From the NCBI RefSeq assembly GCF_003368535.1, contig NZ_QSLN01000015.1, forward strand, positions 1-34,426: a stretch of DNA of 34,426 bases, given 5' to 3'. The notes beneath the pieces are model-generated. The model did no database searches. It was given only the letters and a program-made list of their open reading frames with translations, and was not told the DNA's origin. The stretch comes from Ammonifex thiophilus. Lineage in GTDB: Bacteria; Bacillota; Desulfotomaculia; Desulfotomaculales; Ammonificaceae. Position 1 is the stretch's first letter. The number at the start of each line of letters is the position of its first letter. The translations under genes and the position numbers were made by a program. This document shows, in pieces, positions 1 through 8,297 of this stretch.

Positions 1-2789
1 AACCTCTGCCCCGCCACTGCACCGCCCGGCGGGACGGGGCCGCCTTCCCGCTGCGGTGCGGGAGGGGCAGGAGGTTGCCCGCGCATCGGCGCGTGCTGCG
101 TTTCCGGGGCTTCCCCGGATACTTCGCATCGCCCGGCAGCAGGCTCATCCCCCGCGTGGGCGGCCGGTAAGGAAACCTGCCCCTGCCGCACTTCCTGAAC
201 TTCCTCAGGTACTCTGCGAGCCCCGGCAACAGGTTCACTCCCCGCGTAAGTGGTCGGCGGGGAAACCTGCTGCTGCCGTACCGGCCTGACGGGAGCAGCA
301 GGGAAGGTGCCTTCTGCGCTTTCGGGCACGGGGGGCTGCGCCTGTCCCCTCGACCCTGCTGCGGGCGCAGCTCCCCGCACAACTAGCTGCCGCCCCCGGT
401 CCGGGTCCTGCTGCCGCGCGGGCCCGGCAGGAGCAGCAGGGGGAGCGCCCTCTGCGCCTTCAGGCGCAGGAAGCTGCTCCCGCCCACCGGAAGGAGACGC
501 TTCCTTTCCGTGTGCGGGGAGCCCCCTGGCGGCAACCGGGGGCAGTTCCGCCGTGCCGTCTCCGAACCCGGAAGGACCTCCCTGCTCCCGACGCGGGACC
601 GGTAACGTGCCCTGCTCCCCCGGTTCCTGCCCGCCGGCAGGGGGAGAGACTTCCCGCCGAACCCGCGCCTGCGCCGGGAGTCCCCCAGCCGCAGCAGACG
701 GCTGTCCCACACCCCCGGGCCCGGAAGGCTGTCCCTGCACCTGACCCGGAGACCCTTCAGGTGCGGGAGAAGACGCCCCTGCCGTCGCCGGTGCCAACGG
801 GGTACGGGCAGCGCCCACCCGGCGTCCGGCCTCCCGCACGGCCTCCCTCACATCAGGCCCGCCTTCCTCCACACCGGCTTCAGGCAGGGGCACAGCCCCC
901 TTCGCGCCGATCCCGCCTTTCTCCACACCGGTCTCAAGCGAAGACAGCGGGCGCCGGAACCGGGGCACGGCTCCGGTCTCCGGAGTGGAGGAGGTAGCAC
1001 TGCCGGAAAGGCCGCGGTCACCGCCAGGACCCGGACCGTCACCGGACGGCCTGCCGGTAACCAGCCGGAGCAGCAGCCCCTTGCCCGCTTCCCTGCCCCG
1101 CTCCCACACGCGCCTTACCGGCCTGCGCACGACGGCGTCCTCCACCCGGCCGAAGGAAGCTTCGGCCGCCTCCGTCACCGACCCCATGCGCGCCAGGCGG
1201 TGCTGGAGGACCGCCTGCCCGCGCAGCACGGCCGTCTGCATCTGCTCGAAGAGCTTCCTGCGGAACCATATTGCCCCCACGAAGAGGAAGACCAGGAGCA
1301 GGTGGATCAGCGCGACCTTCCCTGCGGTGGCCCCCACGGCGACGAGAGGCGAAGTGCTGCTCCCCGCGGCCATCCTGAAGAGCAGGTTCGCCGCCACGAC
1401 GACGAGCGAAACGTACACGCCGTAGAACACCTTGGTGCCGAGAGCCGACAGCAGCTGCTTCAGGTACCTTTCGCCGAAGAGCAGGCCACCTTCCGGCACG
1501 AACGCCGCCGCCAGGAGCACGAACGGGGAGAGCAGGAAGAGCAGGACGATAGCGACCTGCGCCAGGACCATCGGCACCGCCATGAAGATGCAGAACAGGA
1601 GGAAGGCGCCCGCTGAAAAGAGGAAGAAGACCGACATCACCCACGCCGGGATCTTGCCCGAAGCGCTGAGGGTGATCGGCGTCATCGGGTGCCCCCCGTG
1701 GTCTATGGAGTTGTCGGCCAGGGCGTTGGCGAGCGCTTCTCTGGCCGGGTGGCCGGGCGGGTAAGCGAGCATCAGGACGTCGATCCGTGCCCCCGGCTTG
1801 ATCTCCTTCCCGAACGGATCGTACTCCTTACCACTTTCCGTTTTTACCTTGAACTCGTCTCTTCCCTGGACCGCCTTGAACTCCGCTTCCGTCATGTGCA
1901 GGTCTTTCGGGTTTGCAGTACCGAACTCGATTACGCTCCAGGTGGGCATCACCATGGCGCGGTACACGAAGCTGCAGAAGTCGTTCAGCGCCCGGTCGGC
2001 CGGGGACTGGATCCTGTCCTTCAGATCGTCACCGGAGAGGGTGGTATTGCTCACGCTGCCGAAGGCGGAGAGCACGGCCGCTGCCAGGTCGTCCGCCGCC
2101 TTGCAGACACCGCCCACCACGACCTCGACCGCGGGCTTCGGCCCGTCGGCCGTCTCGACCGTACCCAGGAACAGGAACAGGGCCGCCCCCAGGGAGAGGA
2201 CGGAAACGATGAGTGCCCGGAGAATACCGAGCAGTTCGACCTTGACGGCCTTCCTCAAGAGGAGCAACATCAGCACGGCGGGCAGGAACACCACCAGGGG
2301 TGTCAGCCCGCCCCAAATGCCCTTCAGCGCTTCCGCCAGCCCGCCCGCCAGGGACGCCGCCCAGCTGGAGTGAAAGGCGAAGTGCAGGAGTTCTATCCCG
2401 TCGATAACCATGGTTACCGGGATCAGAAAGACCATGTTGGCTATGCTGGCGAGAACCGCCCCGGCAGCCTTGGCGATATAACGTCCAAAGAAGCCCGCGT
2501 TCGGCTCGGCCGTGTCGAACTGTATCCGGGTGGTGGGGCACTGTTCCCAGGCGGGCTGGTACCCGGCCAGGTACGAAGGCGCACCCCACGTGCCGGGCAG
2601 GCCCGCCAGGGGGTTGAACAGGTCTTTGACCTGCCTTCTTTCCCAGTCCGCCGACCCTGCCAGGTCGATGAACTGCACCCCCACGGGGAGGTCGTGGTCC
2701 GTCTCCTTGGGGTCCTGAAGCTGGAACGCCAGCGCCGGATCGGACAGCATAACGAACAGGACGGCCAGGAAGGTGAGGAAAGGCAACAC
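1..2789 (-). CDS. VirB6/TrbL-like polytopic membrane protein with long Pro/Gly/Gln-rich tail (3' end outside window)
   Basis: One open frame runs from a GTG at 2789 to the left edge with no stop, so at least 929 residues are seen. It starts 30 nt after the virB4 stop. The start resembles a signal peptide (LPFLTFLAVLFVMLSDPALA). Hydrophobic segments follow near residues 80-105, 140-158, 165-190, 379-430 (two or three helices), 453-475 and 490-510. This layout, directly behind virB4, is that of the VirB6/TrbL-type inner-membrane channel subunit of type IV secretion systems; that assignment is by topology and context, not by a diagnostic motif. From about residue 560 the sequence changes to a low-complexity Pro, Gly, Ala, Gln and Arg-rich tail of at least 365 residues, containing a 90-bp tandem repeat, probably exposed outside the membrane. 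No better upstream start exists in frame: the codons up to and into virB4 contain no ATG, GTG or TTG. Confidence 0.75.
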   Translation of the reverse strand, partial: MLPFLTFLAVLFVMLSDPALAFQLQDPKETDHDLPVGVQFIDLAGSADWERRQVKDLFNPLAGLPGTWGAPSYLAGYQPAWEQCPTTRIQFDTAEPNAGFFGRYIAKAAGAVLASIANMVFLIPVTMVIDGIELLHFAFHSSWAASLAGGLAEALKGIWGGLTPLVVFLPAVLMLLLLRKAVKVELLGILRALIVSVLSLGAALFLFLGTVETADGPKPAVEVVVGGVCKAADDLAAAVLSAFGSVSNTTLSGDDLKDRIQSPADRALNDFCSFVYRAMVMPTWSVIEFGTANPKDLHMTEAEFKAVQGRDEFKVKTESGKEYDPFGKEIKPGARIDVLMLAYPPGHPAREALANALADNSIDHGGHPMTPITLSASGKIPAWVMSVFFLFSAGAFLLFCIFMAVPMVLAQVAIVLLFLLSPFVLLAAAFVPEGGLLFGERYLKQLLSALGTKVFYGVYVSLVVVAANLLFRMAAGSSTSPLVAVGATAGKVALIHLLLVFLFVGAIWFRRKLFEQMQTAVLRGQAVLQHRLARMGSVTEAAEASFGRVEDAVVRRPVRRVWERGREAGKGLLLRLVTGRPSGDGPGPGGDRGLSGSATSSTPETGAVPRFRRPLSSLETGVEKGGIGAKGAVPLPEAGVEEGGPDVREAVREAGRRVGAARTPLAPATAGASSPAPEGSPGQVQGQPSGPGGVGQPSAAAGGLPAQARVRREVSPPAGGQEPGEQGTLPVPRREQGGPSGFGDGTAELPPVAARGLPAHGKEASPSGGREQLPAPEGAEGAPPAAPAGPARQQDPDRGRQLVVRGAAPAAGSRGQAQPPVPESAEGTFPAAPVRPVRQQQVSPPTTYAGSEPVAGARRVPEEVQEVRQGQVSLPAAHAGDEPAAGRCEVSGEAPETQHAPMRGQPPAPPAPQREGGPVPPGGAVAGQR
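99..278 (-). repeat. Two tandem 90-bp repeats inside the VirB6-like tail
   Basis: Reading the minus strand, 278-189 and 188-99 are diverged copies. Both begin CGGCAG-N-GGCAG/CAGCAGCAG then GGTTTCC, and both encode the pattern RQ-x-QVS-x-P, then AG-x-EP-x-AG, then V-x-x-E. A looser copy of another module (AEG...PAAP...RQQ) occurs near 418 and near 300. Period 90 keeps the reading frame, so this is a coding repeat. Confidence 0.7.
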
Positions 2790-2821
2790 CGCCCCCCGGA
2801 AGCGGTCCCGGACGGCGGGCC

Positions 2822-5293
2822 CTACTTTGCCGCCTGGAACCTGCCCGGCCTGGTGTCGAAGACCTCCAGCAGGTACTCCGGCATGGGCCTCACGTGCACT
2901 TCGGCCACGCGGAAGTCGGGGTCGCGCATGAAGCACCACCCTTCCCTCCCTTCCTCACCAAAGCCCCGAAGGGCGTCAACCGTTTCGTCCGCACAGGGAA
3001 TTCCCAGCATGGCGCACGCTTCCTCTATCTCGCTCCTGTCCTTCAAGCGGAAGGCGAAGACGTAGCCCGTGTTGTTGCGGATCTTCGGTCCGAACTCCGA
3101 CGGGTTCTGGGCAATGAGAATCGGCACGATGTTGAAAGACCGGCTCATGAGGGCCAGGTCGTTCAGGAGCCTTTCCCCGATGGGTACGCGGAGCAGGTGG
3201 TACGCCTCGTCCACCAGGAGCACCTTGAGCCGCTCCGGGCGCTCCGAGAAAAGGGCCTCGCGGGCTGCCGCGGCCACCAGGAAGAGCACTGCCACGGCTA
3301 TCCGCTCCGACTCGCTCATCCGGAGGTAGGGGTCGTCCGCCGACGCTTGCGCCCGCGGCAGCGGCAGGCCGTGCATACTGACCACCGTGACCTGCTCCCC
3401 ACCGCCCGAGAAGTCGAGCACGCCGCCCCCCAGGTCGGAGCCGAAGAGCATGGCGCCCACGGCGTTGTCCTGGCACAGCCGCAGGAGCCGCGAGCACACG
3501 CGGGCCTCCCTCAGCTCCTCGTCCCCCACCGCCCCCCCGGGGGGCATCCCGGCGATGTCGTCCACCGCCCGCAGGAGGGCGATCATGCTGCGCTCCCGCT
3601 CAGGCAGGGACATTACCCTCTGCACGGCGTGGTTGAGTACCAGCCGCCGGGACGCCGTCTCTTCGCGGTGGCTCTCCAGGAGCACGTCCAGAAAGTCCTT
3701 GACCAGGGAAGCGGCCCTGTGCGGGTCGCGGCTGAGCCGGAAGGGGTTGAGCCGCAGCCTGCCGCCCGGTGTGAGTTCCACGCGCCGCACCGGGAAGGGC
3801 AGGGCCGACCAGACGCCCATCTCGTTTTTCGGATCGACGATGAAGACACGTGCCCCGCAGAGGGCGCACAGGTAGGCGATGAGCTTTGCCAGCATGGACT
3901 TGCCGCCGCCCTGCGTGCCCACGCAGGCAATGAGACCGCTGCCCCGCTGCATGGCCCTGCCCGGCAGGTAGAACACCGGCGTCCTGCCGGGGGAGGCCCA
4001 GCCGATGAAAAAGCCCTCCCCGTCACCCACGTCTACTACCCCGAAGGGGGCGGCAGAGGCCAGGTAGCCCGGGTCGGCGTGGACCCGCGGCAGGAACCTC
4101 CCGAACCTGGCGCCGGGGAAGAACGCCCCCGCGCAGCGGAGCATGTCGCCCGGCGGCACGCCCACCCGGAAGCCCGTGCTGGCCTTGTAGAGCTGTGCCA
4201 CCGTCCGGGCCCGGGCGCGCACCTCGTTCAGGTCCGGCCCGGCCACCGCGAGCACGACGGCGAACTCCATGAGGGGCATCCCCTCTTCAAGCTTCGCCTC
4301 GAGTCCGCCTGCCGCCGCGGCAGCCCACTCTTCCTTCAAGGGAGCCTCGCCCTGTCCTATGTAGTGCTCCTGCAGCTGCTCCTTCAGCCTCTTCTTCCTG
4401 ACCTGCACCTTTCGCGCTGCCTTCTCCGGGGATTCGAGCCGGAAGTGGACCACCGCGTCCACCGGGAAGCCCACCGTGGACTCGAGCCGGAACAGCCACT
4501 CGTGGCCCGTGAGCGGCAGGTTCCTGGGTACGTCGGCGAAGGTGAGGAAGGTCTGGTAGACGGACTCTTCCTCCCCGGAGTCCCCGAACCAGGAGACCTT
4601 CATGTAGCGGAGCTTGGGGTCGAACACTGCGCCGTCGGAGAGCACCAGCAGGGAGTTTTCCGAGAGGGGGACGCCCTCTTCCTCTCCCCCCGGCAGGACG
4701 GGTGGCAGTGGACCGTAATGCCGCACGCACCGCTTCACGATGAACTCCAGGTCGGCCAGGCCCGCCCTCTCGATGTTCACGAAACTGCGGGAGTGGTTGA
4801 ATATCTCCTCTTCGGCCAGGAGCGCTGCCCGCAGCGCCGACTCCGGCACGCGGCCGGGCTTCCGGACGGCGGCCAGCCGCTCCAGGAGCAGGTCGCGCAC
4901 CTCTTTCAGGGAAAACACCAGGTCGGTCTTCCCGCTGCCGGCCAGCAGTTGCAGGCACAGGTATACCCGCCGCCGCTGTGCCCTTCCCGCCATCTCCCAC
5001 ACGGCCGACTCCACGTGCCGCTGCGCTTCTCCCCTCACCGCCGGGTCGCCGGAAAGGGGCAGGGGACGCATGTACCCCGCCACGTCCACCCACAGCTCTT
5101 CCGTCAGGTAGAGGAGCTGCCCGCGGCCCCGGAAGCCATGCAGAAAGGCGTAAAAGCGCATCACCTCTTCCCGTTTGTGGTCTTCAGGCAGGTAAGCGTA
5201 AGAGACACCGTTGAGACGGTAGAGGGCGAAGACTTCGCCCGTGCGGGTAAAAAGTATGTTCCTGTGCACGTAGCGTACGGGGAATTCGAGCAC
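2822..5293 (-). CDS. virB4: VirB4-family conjugation ATPase
   Basis: This is the main energising ATPase of the mating channel, a cytoplasmic or membrane-associated hexamer that drives assembly and transfer. The roughly 823-residue length fits the family. Walker A is GTQGGGKS near residue 461, Walker B is KVLLVDEAYHLL near 694, followed by SRSFNIVPILIAQNP, a typical VirB4 motif-D region. The N-terminal half is the divergent CagE/TrbE/VirB-like part. I chose the GTG at 5293 because GAGGTGG (5300-5306) lies six bases upstream; the more distal GTG at 5326 would place the start inside a terminator hairpin. The VirB6-like gene follows after 30 nt. The ribosome site directly abuts the T-run of a terminator, so expression probably depends on read-through or on an internal promoter. 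Confidence 0.95.
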   Translation of the reverse strand: MLEFPVRYVHRNILFTRTGEVFALYRLNGVSYAYLPEDHKREEVMRFYAFLHGFRGRGQLLYLTEELWVDVAGYMRPLPLSGDPAVRGEAQRHVESAVWEMAGRAQRRRVYLCLQLLAGSGKTDLVFSLKEVRDLLLERLAAVRKPGRVPESALRAALLAEEEIFNHSRSFVNIERAGLADLEFIVKRCVRHYGPLPPVLPGGEEEGVPLSENSLLVLSDGAVFDPKLRYMKVSWFGDSGEEESVYQTFLTFADVPRNLPLTGHEWLFRLESTVGFPVDAVVHFRLESPEKAARKVQVRKKRLKEQLQEHYIGQGEAPLKEEWAAAAAGGLEAKLEEGMPLMEFAVVLAVAGPDLNEVRARARTVAQLYKASTGFRVGVPPGDMLRCAGAFFPGARFGRFLPRVHADPGYLASAAPFGVVDVGDGEGFFIGWASPGRTPVFYLPGRAMQRGSGLIACVGTQGGGKSMLAKLIAYLCALCGARVFIVDPKNEMGVWSALPFPVRRVELTPGGRLRLNPFRLSRDPHRAASLVKDFLDVLLESHREETASRRLVLNHAVQRVMSLPERERSMIALLRAVDDIAGMPPGGAVGDEELREARVCSRLLRLCQDNAVGAMLFGSDLGGGVLDFSGGGEQVTVVSMHGLPLPRAQASADDPYLRMSESERIAVAVLFLVAAAAREALFSERPERLKVLLVDEAYHLLRVPIGERLLNDLALMSRSFNIVPILIAQNPSEFGPKIRNNTGYVFAFRLKDRSEIEEACAMLGIPCADETVDALRGFGEEGREGWCFMRDPDFRVAEVHVRPMPEYLLEVFDTRPGRFQAAK

Positions 5294-5306
5294 TACGAAC
5301 CACCTC

Positions 5307-5348
5307 AAAAAAAAGATCGCAGGCACCTTAACGGCACCCGCGATCTTT
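5307..5348 (-). terminator. Intrinsic terminator between toxin-antitoxin genes and virB4
   Basis: A nine-base stem (AAAGATCGC at 5312-5320 with its complement at 5340-5348) is followed on the minus strand by eight T (5314-5307). The T-run touches the virB4 ribosome site. It lies about 30 nt after the antitoxin stop. Confidence 0.8.
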
Positions 5349-5378
5349 GGCTTTCCATCCAGTGGCAGCGTGCGTTTT

Positions 5379-6401
5379 TTACTCCTCTTCCCAGCGCAGC
5401 CTCAAAGCGTGCTCGTAGGAAATGATTTCTCCCCGGGGTGTCAGCTTCCACGCCTCCTCTTCGTGGGATCTTTCCGTGAGGGCTTTCGAGTTCAGTCCCC
5501 CTAGCCGGTGCTTCACTTCCTCGAGCGTCGCCAGTTCCTCCGGGGTGAAGATGTCTTTGTTGAATTCGACCGCGGCCCGCACCACTTCTCCCTCGTAGTC
5601 GAACTTGAGTTCGAATTCCGTGGTTATCGCCCCGGTCTCGGCCGCAAGGGCAAGGCAGAGTTCCCACCTGTCAAGCGCCGGACCATATGGGAGCGCAGCA
5701 TACCTCGCGCCGCTTATCGAGACCGCATGCCTCTTGAAGTGCAGGAAGTCGGCGTACCAGAGCAGCTTCATCAGCGCCGTCTTGAAGATGCCAGTATTCC
5801 CTGCAAAAAAGGCGATCATCCCCACCAGTTTCTCGAAGTTGAGCCGCCGGAAGCCGCTTTCGATGCCAGGGGGATAGGAGCCGAGGAGGTTTTCCACTCT
5901 GGCCCGCAGCAAATTTTCTCTCTCGCGCTCAAGCAGGTCCTTTACTCTTTTCTTCACCCGCGCAAATTCGCGTGGGGAGAGCTTGTCGCCCCGCCTTTCC
6001 AGCAACTTCGCCATCTCCGCCGGATCGGCGAGCATTTTCAACACTTCACCGTGGCCGGGAGTGGGAACCGCCCCCTTCTCGTACCGGTAAACAGTCGCCG
6101 GGCTCCAGCCCAGGAGTTTGGCCAGGGCGCGCTGGCTCAGGCCGTACCTCTCCCGCAGACTCACAATTTCCTGGGGGGTGGGCAGGCCCTTGCGGCGCCG
6201 GTACTCCGCGTAGGCGCGTTCCAGGTTCGCAAAGTCCAGTTCCCGGTCAAACACTTCCTCGCCGCACTCCCGGCAAAAAGCGACCTCGCACTCGACGGTC
6301 ACAGGTTCCCCCCGCACCGGAAAGGTTTGCTCTATGGTTTTGACCATCAGTTCTCTTTCCGCATCACACTTCGGACAATAGCCATACTTCTGCTTTGCCA
6401 T
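5379..6401 (-). CDS. MqsA-like antitoxin fused to a SocA/Panacea domain
   Basis: A 340-residue regulator and probable antitoxin to the gene just upstream. Residues 9-46 form a zinc ribbon (C9-P-K-C12 and C43-R-E-C46), as in MqsA. Residues about 75-125 hold a Cro/C1-type helix-turn-helix (LSQRALAKLLGWSPATVYRY). From about 185 to 320 lies a SocA/Panacea (DUF4065-like) region, recognisable by KTALMKLLWYADFLHFKRH and YAALPYGPALDRW. Panacea domains are known to neutralise many unrelated toxins, and the MqsA ribbon-HTH form is known to repress its own operon. The start is ATG 6401, with AGGGGTGG (6408-6415) six bases upstream. The order toxin-then-antitoxin matches mqsRA. The gene ends in a strong terminator before virB4, so the pair is inserted as a cassette inside the transfer operon. 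Confidence 0.85.
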   Translation of the reverse strand: MAKQKYGYCPKCDAERELMVKTIEQTFPVRGEPVTVECEVAFCRECGEEVFDRELDFANLERAYAEYRRRKGLPTPQEIVSLRERYGLSQRALAKLLGWSPATVYRYEKGAVPTPGHGEVLKMLADPAEMAKLLERRGDKLSPREFARVKKRVKDLLERERENLLRARVENLLGSYPPGIESGFRRLNFEKLVGMIAFFAGNTGIFKTALMKLLWYADFLHFKRHAVSISGARYAALPYGPALDRWELCLALAAETGAITTEFELKFDYEGEVVRAAVEFNKDIFTPEELATLEEVKHRLGGLNSKALTERSHEEEAWKLTPRGEIISYEHALRLRWEEE

Positions 6402-6444
6402 GGAAACCACCCCTTCTGGGAACGGCAACTGATAGCGGTATTAG

Positions 6445-6813
6445 TTAAGCCCTGTGGTTCCTGTGGGGGTATACCAGGGGCCGTTTAGCCTCGTGGAAGG
6501 AGAGACACACCGCCTTTCCTCTTTTCCCGGATCCCCGGATCTTAAGCTTGATGTAATACTCGGTACCTTCTATTTCTGCCCCGAATACCCAAATGTCCTC
6601 GCCCGGCACTCCCCTGTCGTCCTCGGGGCCTCCGACGTAGTTGCCAGGCGTGAGCGAACACAAGAACTCAACCAAAACCTCTTCGGTCCATCCCAGAAGG
6701 GCAAGGGCCTCCAGGTTTTCCTTCCGCGGAACGAGGTAGAACCGGCCGCCCTGTACCAGCTTCTTGAACTCGACCAGGAAGAGAACGACCTGGGCGGAAG
6801 AGACGATTCTCAA
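6445..6813 (-). CDS. MqsR-like (RelE-fold) toxin
   Basis: A 122-residue protein. The pattern FLVEFKKLVQGGRFYLV, then LALLGWTEEVLVEFLCSLTP, then EDIWVFGAEIEGTEYYIKLK and KAVCLSFHEAKRP follows the MqsR layout (basic helix, 'LGL..V...I..L', W-x-x-x, Y-hydrophobic-KL, ISFH). MqsR toxins are ribosome-independent mRNA interferases; activity here is inferred. The start is TTG 6813, because AGGAGG (plus 6821-6826) sits seven bases upstream; the in-frame reading further upstream enters the promoter. A near-perfect promoter overlaps an inverted repeat just upstream. The MqsA/Panacea protein follows after 43 nt. It could instead be another member of the RelE superfamily. Confidence 0.75.
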   Translation of the reverse strand: MRIVSSAQVVLFLVEFKKLVQGGRFYLVPRKENLEALALLGWTEEVLVEFLCSLTPGNYVGGPEDDRGVPGEDIWVFGAEIEGTEYYIKLKIRGSGKRGKAVCLSFHEAKRPLVYPHRNHRA

Positions 6814-6844
6814 CCCCAACCCTCCTGGAAAGGTCCTCAATACA

Positions 6845-6886
6845 ATTTTATGCCCCGAGAGGGGAAAATGCAATCATTTGATTGCA
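6845..6886 (-). promoter_or_regulatory. Toxin-antitoxin promoter with overlapping operator palindrome
   Basis: On the minus strand, TTGCAT (6873-6868) and TAAAAT (6850-6845) are separated by exactly 17 bases: a good housekeeping-type promoter ending 31 nt before the toxin TTG. A perfect inverted repeat, TGCAATC-ATTT-GATTGCA (6869-6886), overlaps the -35 box and is the natural operator candidate for the HTH antitoxin. A smaller palindrome, CCCC-GAGA-GGGG (6853-6864), lies in the spacer. Confidence 0.7.
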
Positions 6887-6904
6887 AGATTTTTTCCTGC
6901 TATA

Positions 6905-6935
6905 GTGTCACCACCAGGGCGTTTGGTGGTGACAC
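6905..6935. repeat. Perfect 12-bp inverted repeat between ATPase gene and toxin-antitoxin cassette
   Basis: GTGTCACCACCA (6905-6916), seven-base spacer, TGGTGGTGACAC (6924-6935). Neither side has a T-run, so it is not an ordinary terminator. It may be an operator, the junction of the inserted cassette, or an mRNA-stabilising hairpin behind the ATPase gene. Confidence 0.8.
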
Positions 6936-6963
6936 CCGGTGACTGGGGGCACTTCCCGATACC

Positions 6964-8295
6964 CTAGCAGGTATTTGGGGAAAAGAAGCCCTCTAGCGTC
7001 AACAGTTCTTCCGGCGCCAGGAACTGCCTGACCTTGCGTTTTTTAAGAAACTCCGGCCGTTCGCCTGTGGGCCGCAGTTCCCCCAGGGGGGAGCCGTCGG
7101 CCGCGTAACCGCGGAAGTCGAAGGTCATGAGCGGCACCACGCGGACGCTCCCGTCACCCGCACGGCGCAGCTCCGCCACGTCGGTGAGCCGCCTGAAGCG
7201 CGGGGAGCCGTCGTCCCGCTGGTAGGCCGTGAGGAAGAGGACGAGTTCCACGTAAGAGACCCGCGCCAGGCAGGCGCGGTCGTCGCGGTACGCCCCTCCC
7301 GGGTGCATCTTTAGGAGGTCGATCATCCGCTGCGGCACTTCTTCCGGCCCGTCGGCGTGTATCGTGCTGGCCGAACCGGGGTGCCCCAGGCTCATCGCCT
7401 CCAGCACGTAGTGCGCCGTCAGCCAGCACCGGATCTCCGAGCAGACTATCCGGTCGGGCTGCTGCCGCAGGGCGCGCCGGAAGAGCACTTCCATTGGCAC
7501 CTCGCCCCTCCCGTCCGGGTTCGGGGGGCGCGGCTCGAAGACCTGCACGAAGGGCTGCGGGAGGTCGGGCCTCGAGGGGTCGGGCAGCCCCACCCACGAC
7601 TCCGCCGGGTCTTCTACCATGACCACTACTTCGTGCGGCCCCACGTTCAGCAAGAGCGCGTTTAAGAGCGTGTTCTTGCCCGAGCCCATGGCGCCGGCGA
7701 CCACGATGTTGAGCCGCGCCTTGACCGCCAGCTTCAGGAACGGGACGAGGGAGGGAGGGAACATACCTCTTTCCGCCAGGTCTTCGAGCGTGTAGGGCCG
7801 CGGGAAGCGGCGCACCACGATGAAGGTGCCCCGGACGGAGGGAGAAGGGGAGAGCACGATGGACACGCGCGAGCCGTCCGGCAGCCTGCAGTCCACCGCC
7901 GGGTTTGCCTCGTCCGCCCGCCTGCCTGCCCCCAGCGCGATCCTCTCCGCCAGCCGCCTGACCTGCACCTCGGATCCGAGCGGCCTGGGCCAGTACCTGC
8001 GCCCGCCAGCCCCCTCGTACAGCACCCTCCCGGGAGAGATCCAGATGTTGGTCACGTCCGGCGACTCCACCAGTTCCAGGAGCGGCCCCCACCCGAAGGG
8101 GTCGCGCGCCACCTCGTCCGCCAGCTGCTCCGCCTCTTCCGGCCCGGCCCAGGGGGCGAAGACCGGGACTACGGCCCGCACCAGCCTGCGGACCTCATCT
8201 TTTCGCCTGTCGAGCTCGCGGAGGAGGAAGGGGTCCTGCTGGGCGACCCGCCGGAAGACCTCGGTGCGGATCTCGTCCAGGACGTCGGCGCGCAT
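6964..8295 (-). CDS. VirB11/CpaF-type secretion ATPase with altered Walker A
   Basis: A 443-residue hexameric traffic ATPase of the VirB11/TadA/CpaF superfamily, expected to act at the cytoplasmic face of the transfer channel. Visible elements: N-terminal domain with DVTNIWISPGRVLYEG (residues about 80-95) and RRADEANPAVDCRLPDGSR (125-143); Walker A GAMGSGKN at 201-208; Asp box VMVEDPAE near 226; Walker-B region RIVCSEIR near 282; His box GHPGSASTIHAD near 304-315. The Walker A residue after the lysine, normally Thr or Ser and a magnesium ligand, is Asn here. The start at 8295 (ATG) lies 2 nt after the stop of the small upstream gene, so translation is probably coupled. It belongs to the same operon as the TcpE-like gene. 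Confidence 0.9.
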   Translation of the reverse strand: MRADVLDEIRTEVFRRVAQQDPFLLRELDRRKDEVRRLVRAVVPVFAPWAGPEEAEQLADEVARDPFGWGPLLELVESPDVTNIWISPGRVLYEGAGGRRYWPRPLGSEVQVRRLAERIALGAGRRADEANPAVDCRLPDGSRVSIVLSPSPSVRGTFIVVRRFPRPYTLEDLAERGMFPPSLVPFLKLAVKARLNIVVAGAMGSGKNTLLNALLLNVGPHEVVVMVEDPAESWVGLPDPSRPDLPQPFVQVFEPRPPNPDGRGEVPMEVLFRRALRQQPDRIVCSEIRCWLTAHYVLEAMSLGHPGSASTIHADGPEEVPQRMIDLLKMHPGGAYRDDRACLARVSYVELVLFLTAYQRDDGSPRFRRLTDVAELRRAGDGSVRVVPLMTFDFRGYAADGSPLGELRPTGERPEFLKKRKVRQFLAPEELLTLEGFFSPNTC

Positions 8296-8297
8296 TC

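Noticed and set aside
2894-5425. An 843-codon open frame on the plus strand opposite virB4 (and a 458-codon one at 1689-3065).
   Set aside because: Both are antisense shadows caused by high GC: no domain is recognisable, they are rich in Arg, Gly, His and Pro, and they lie opposite clear minus-strand genes.
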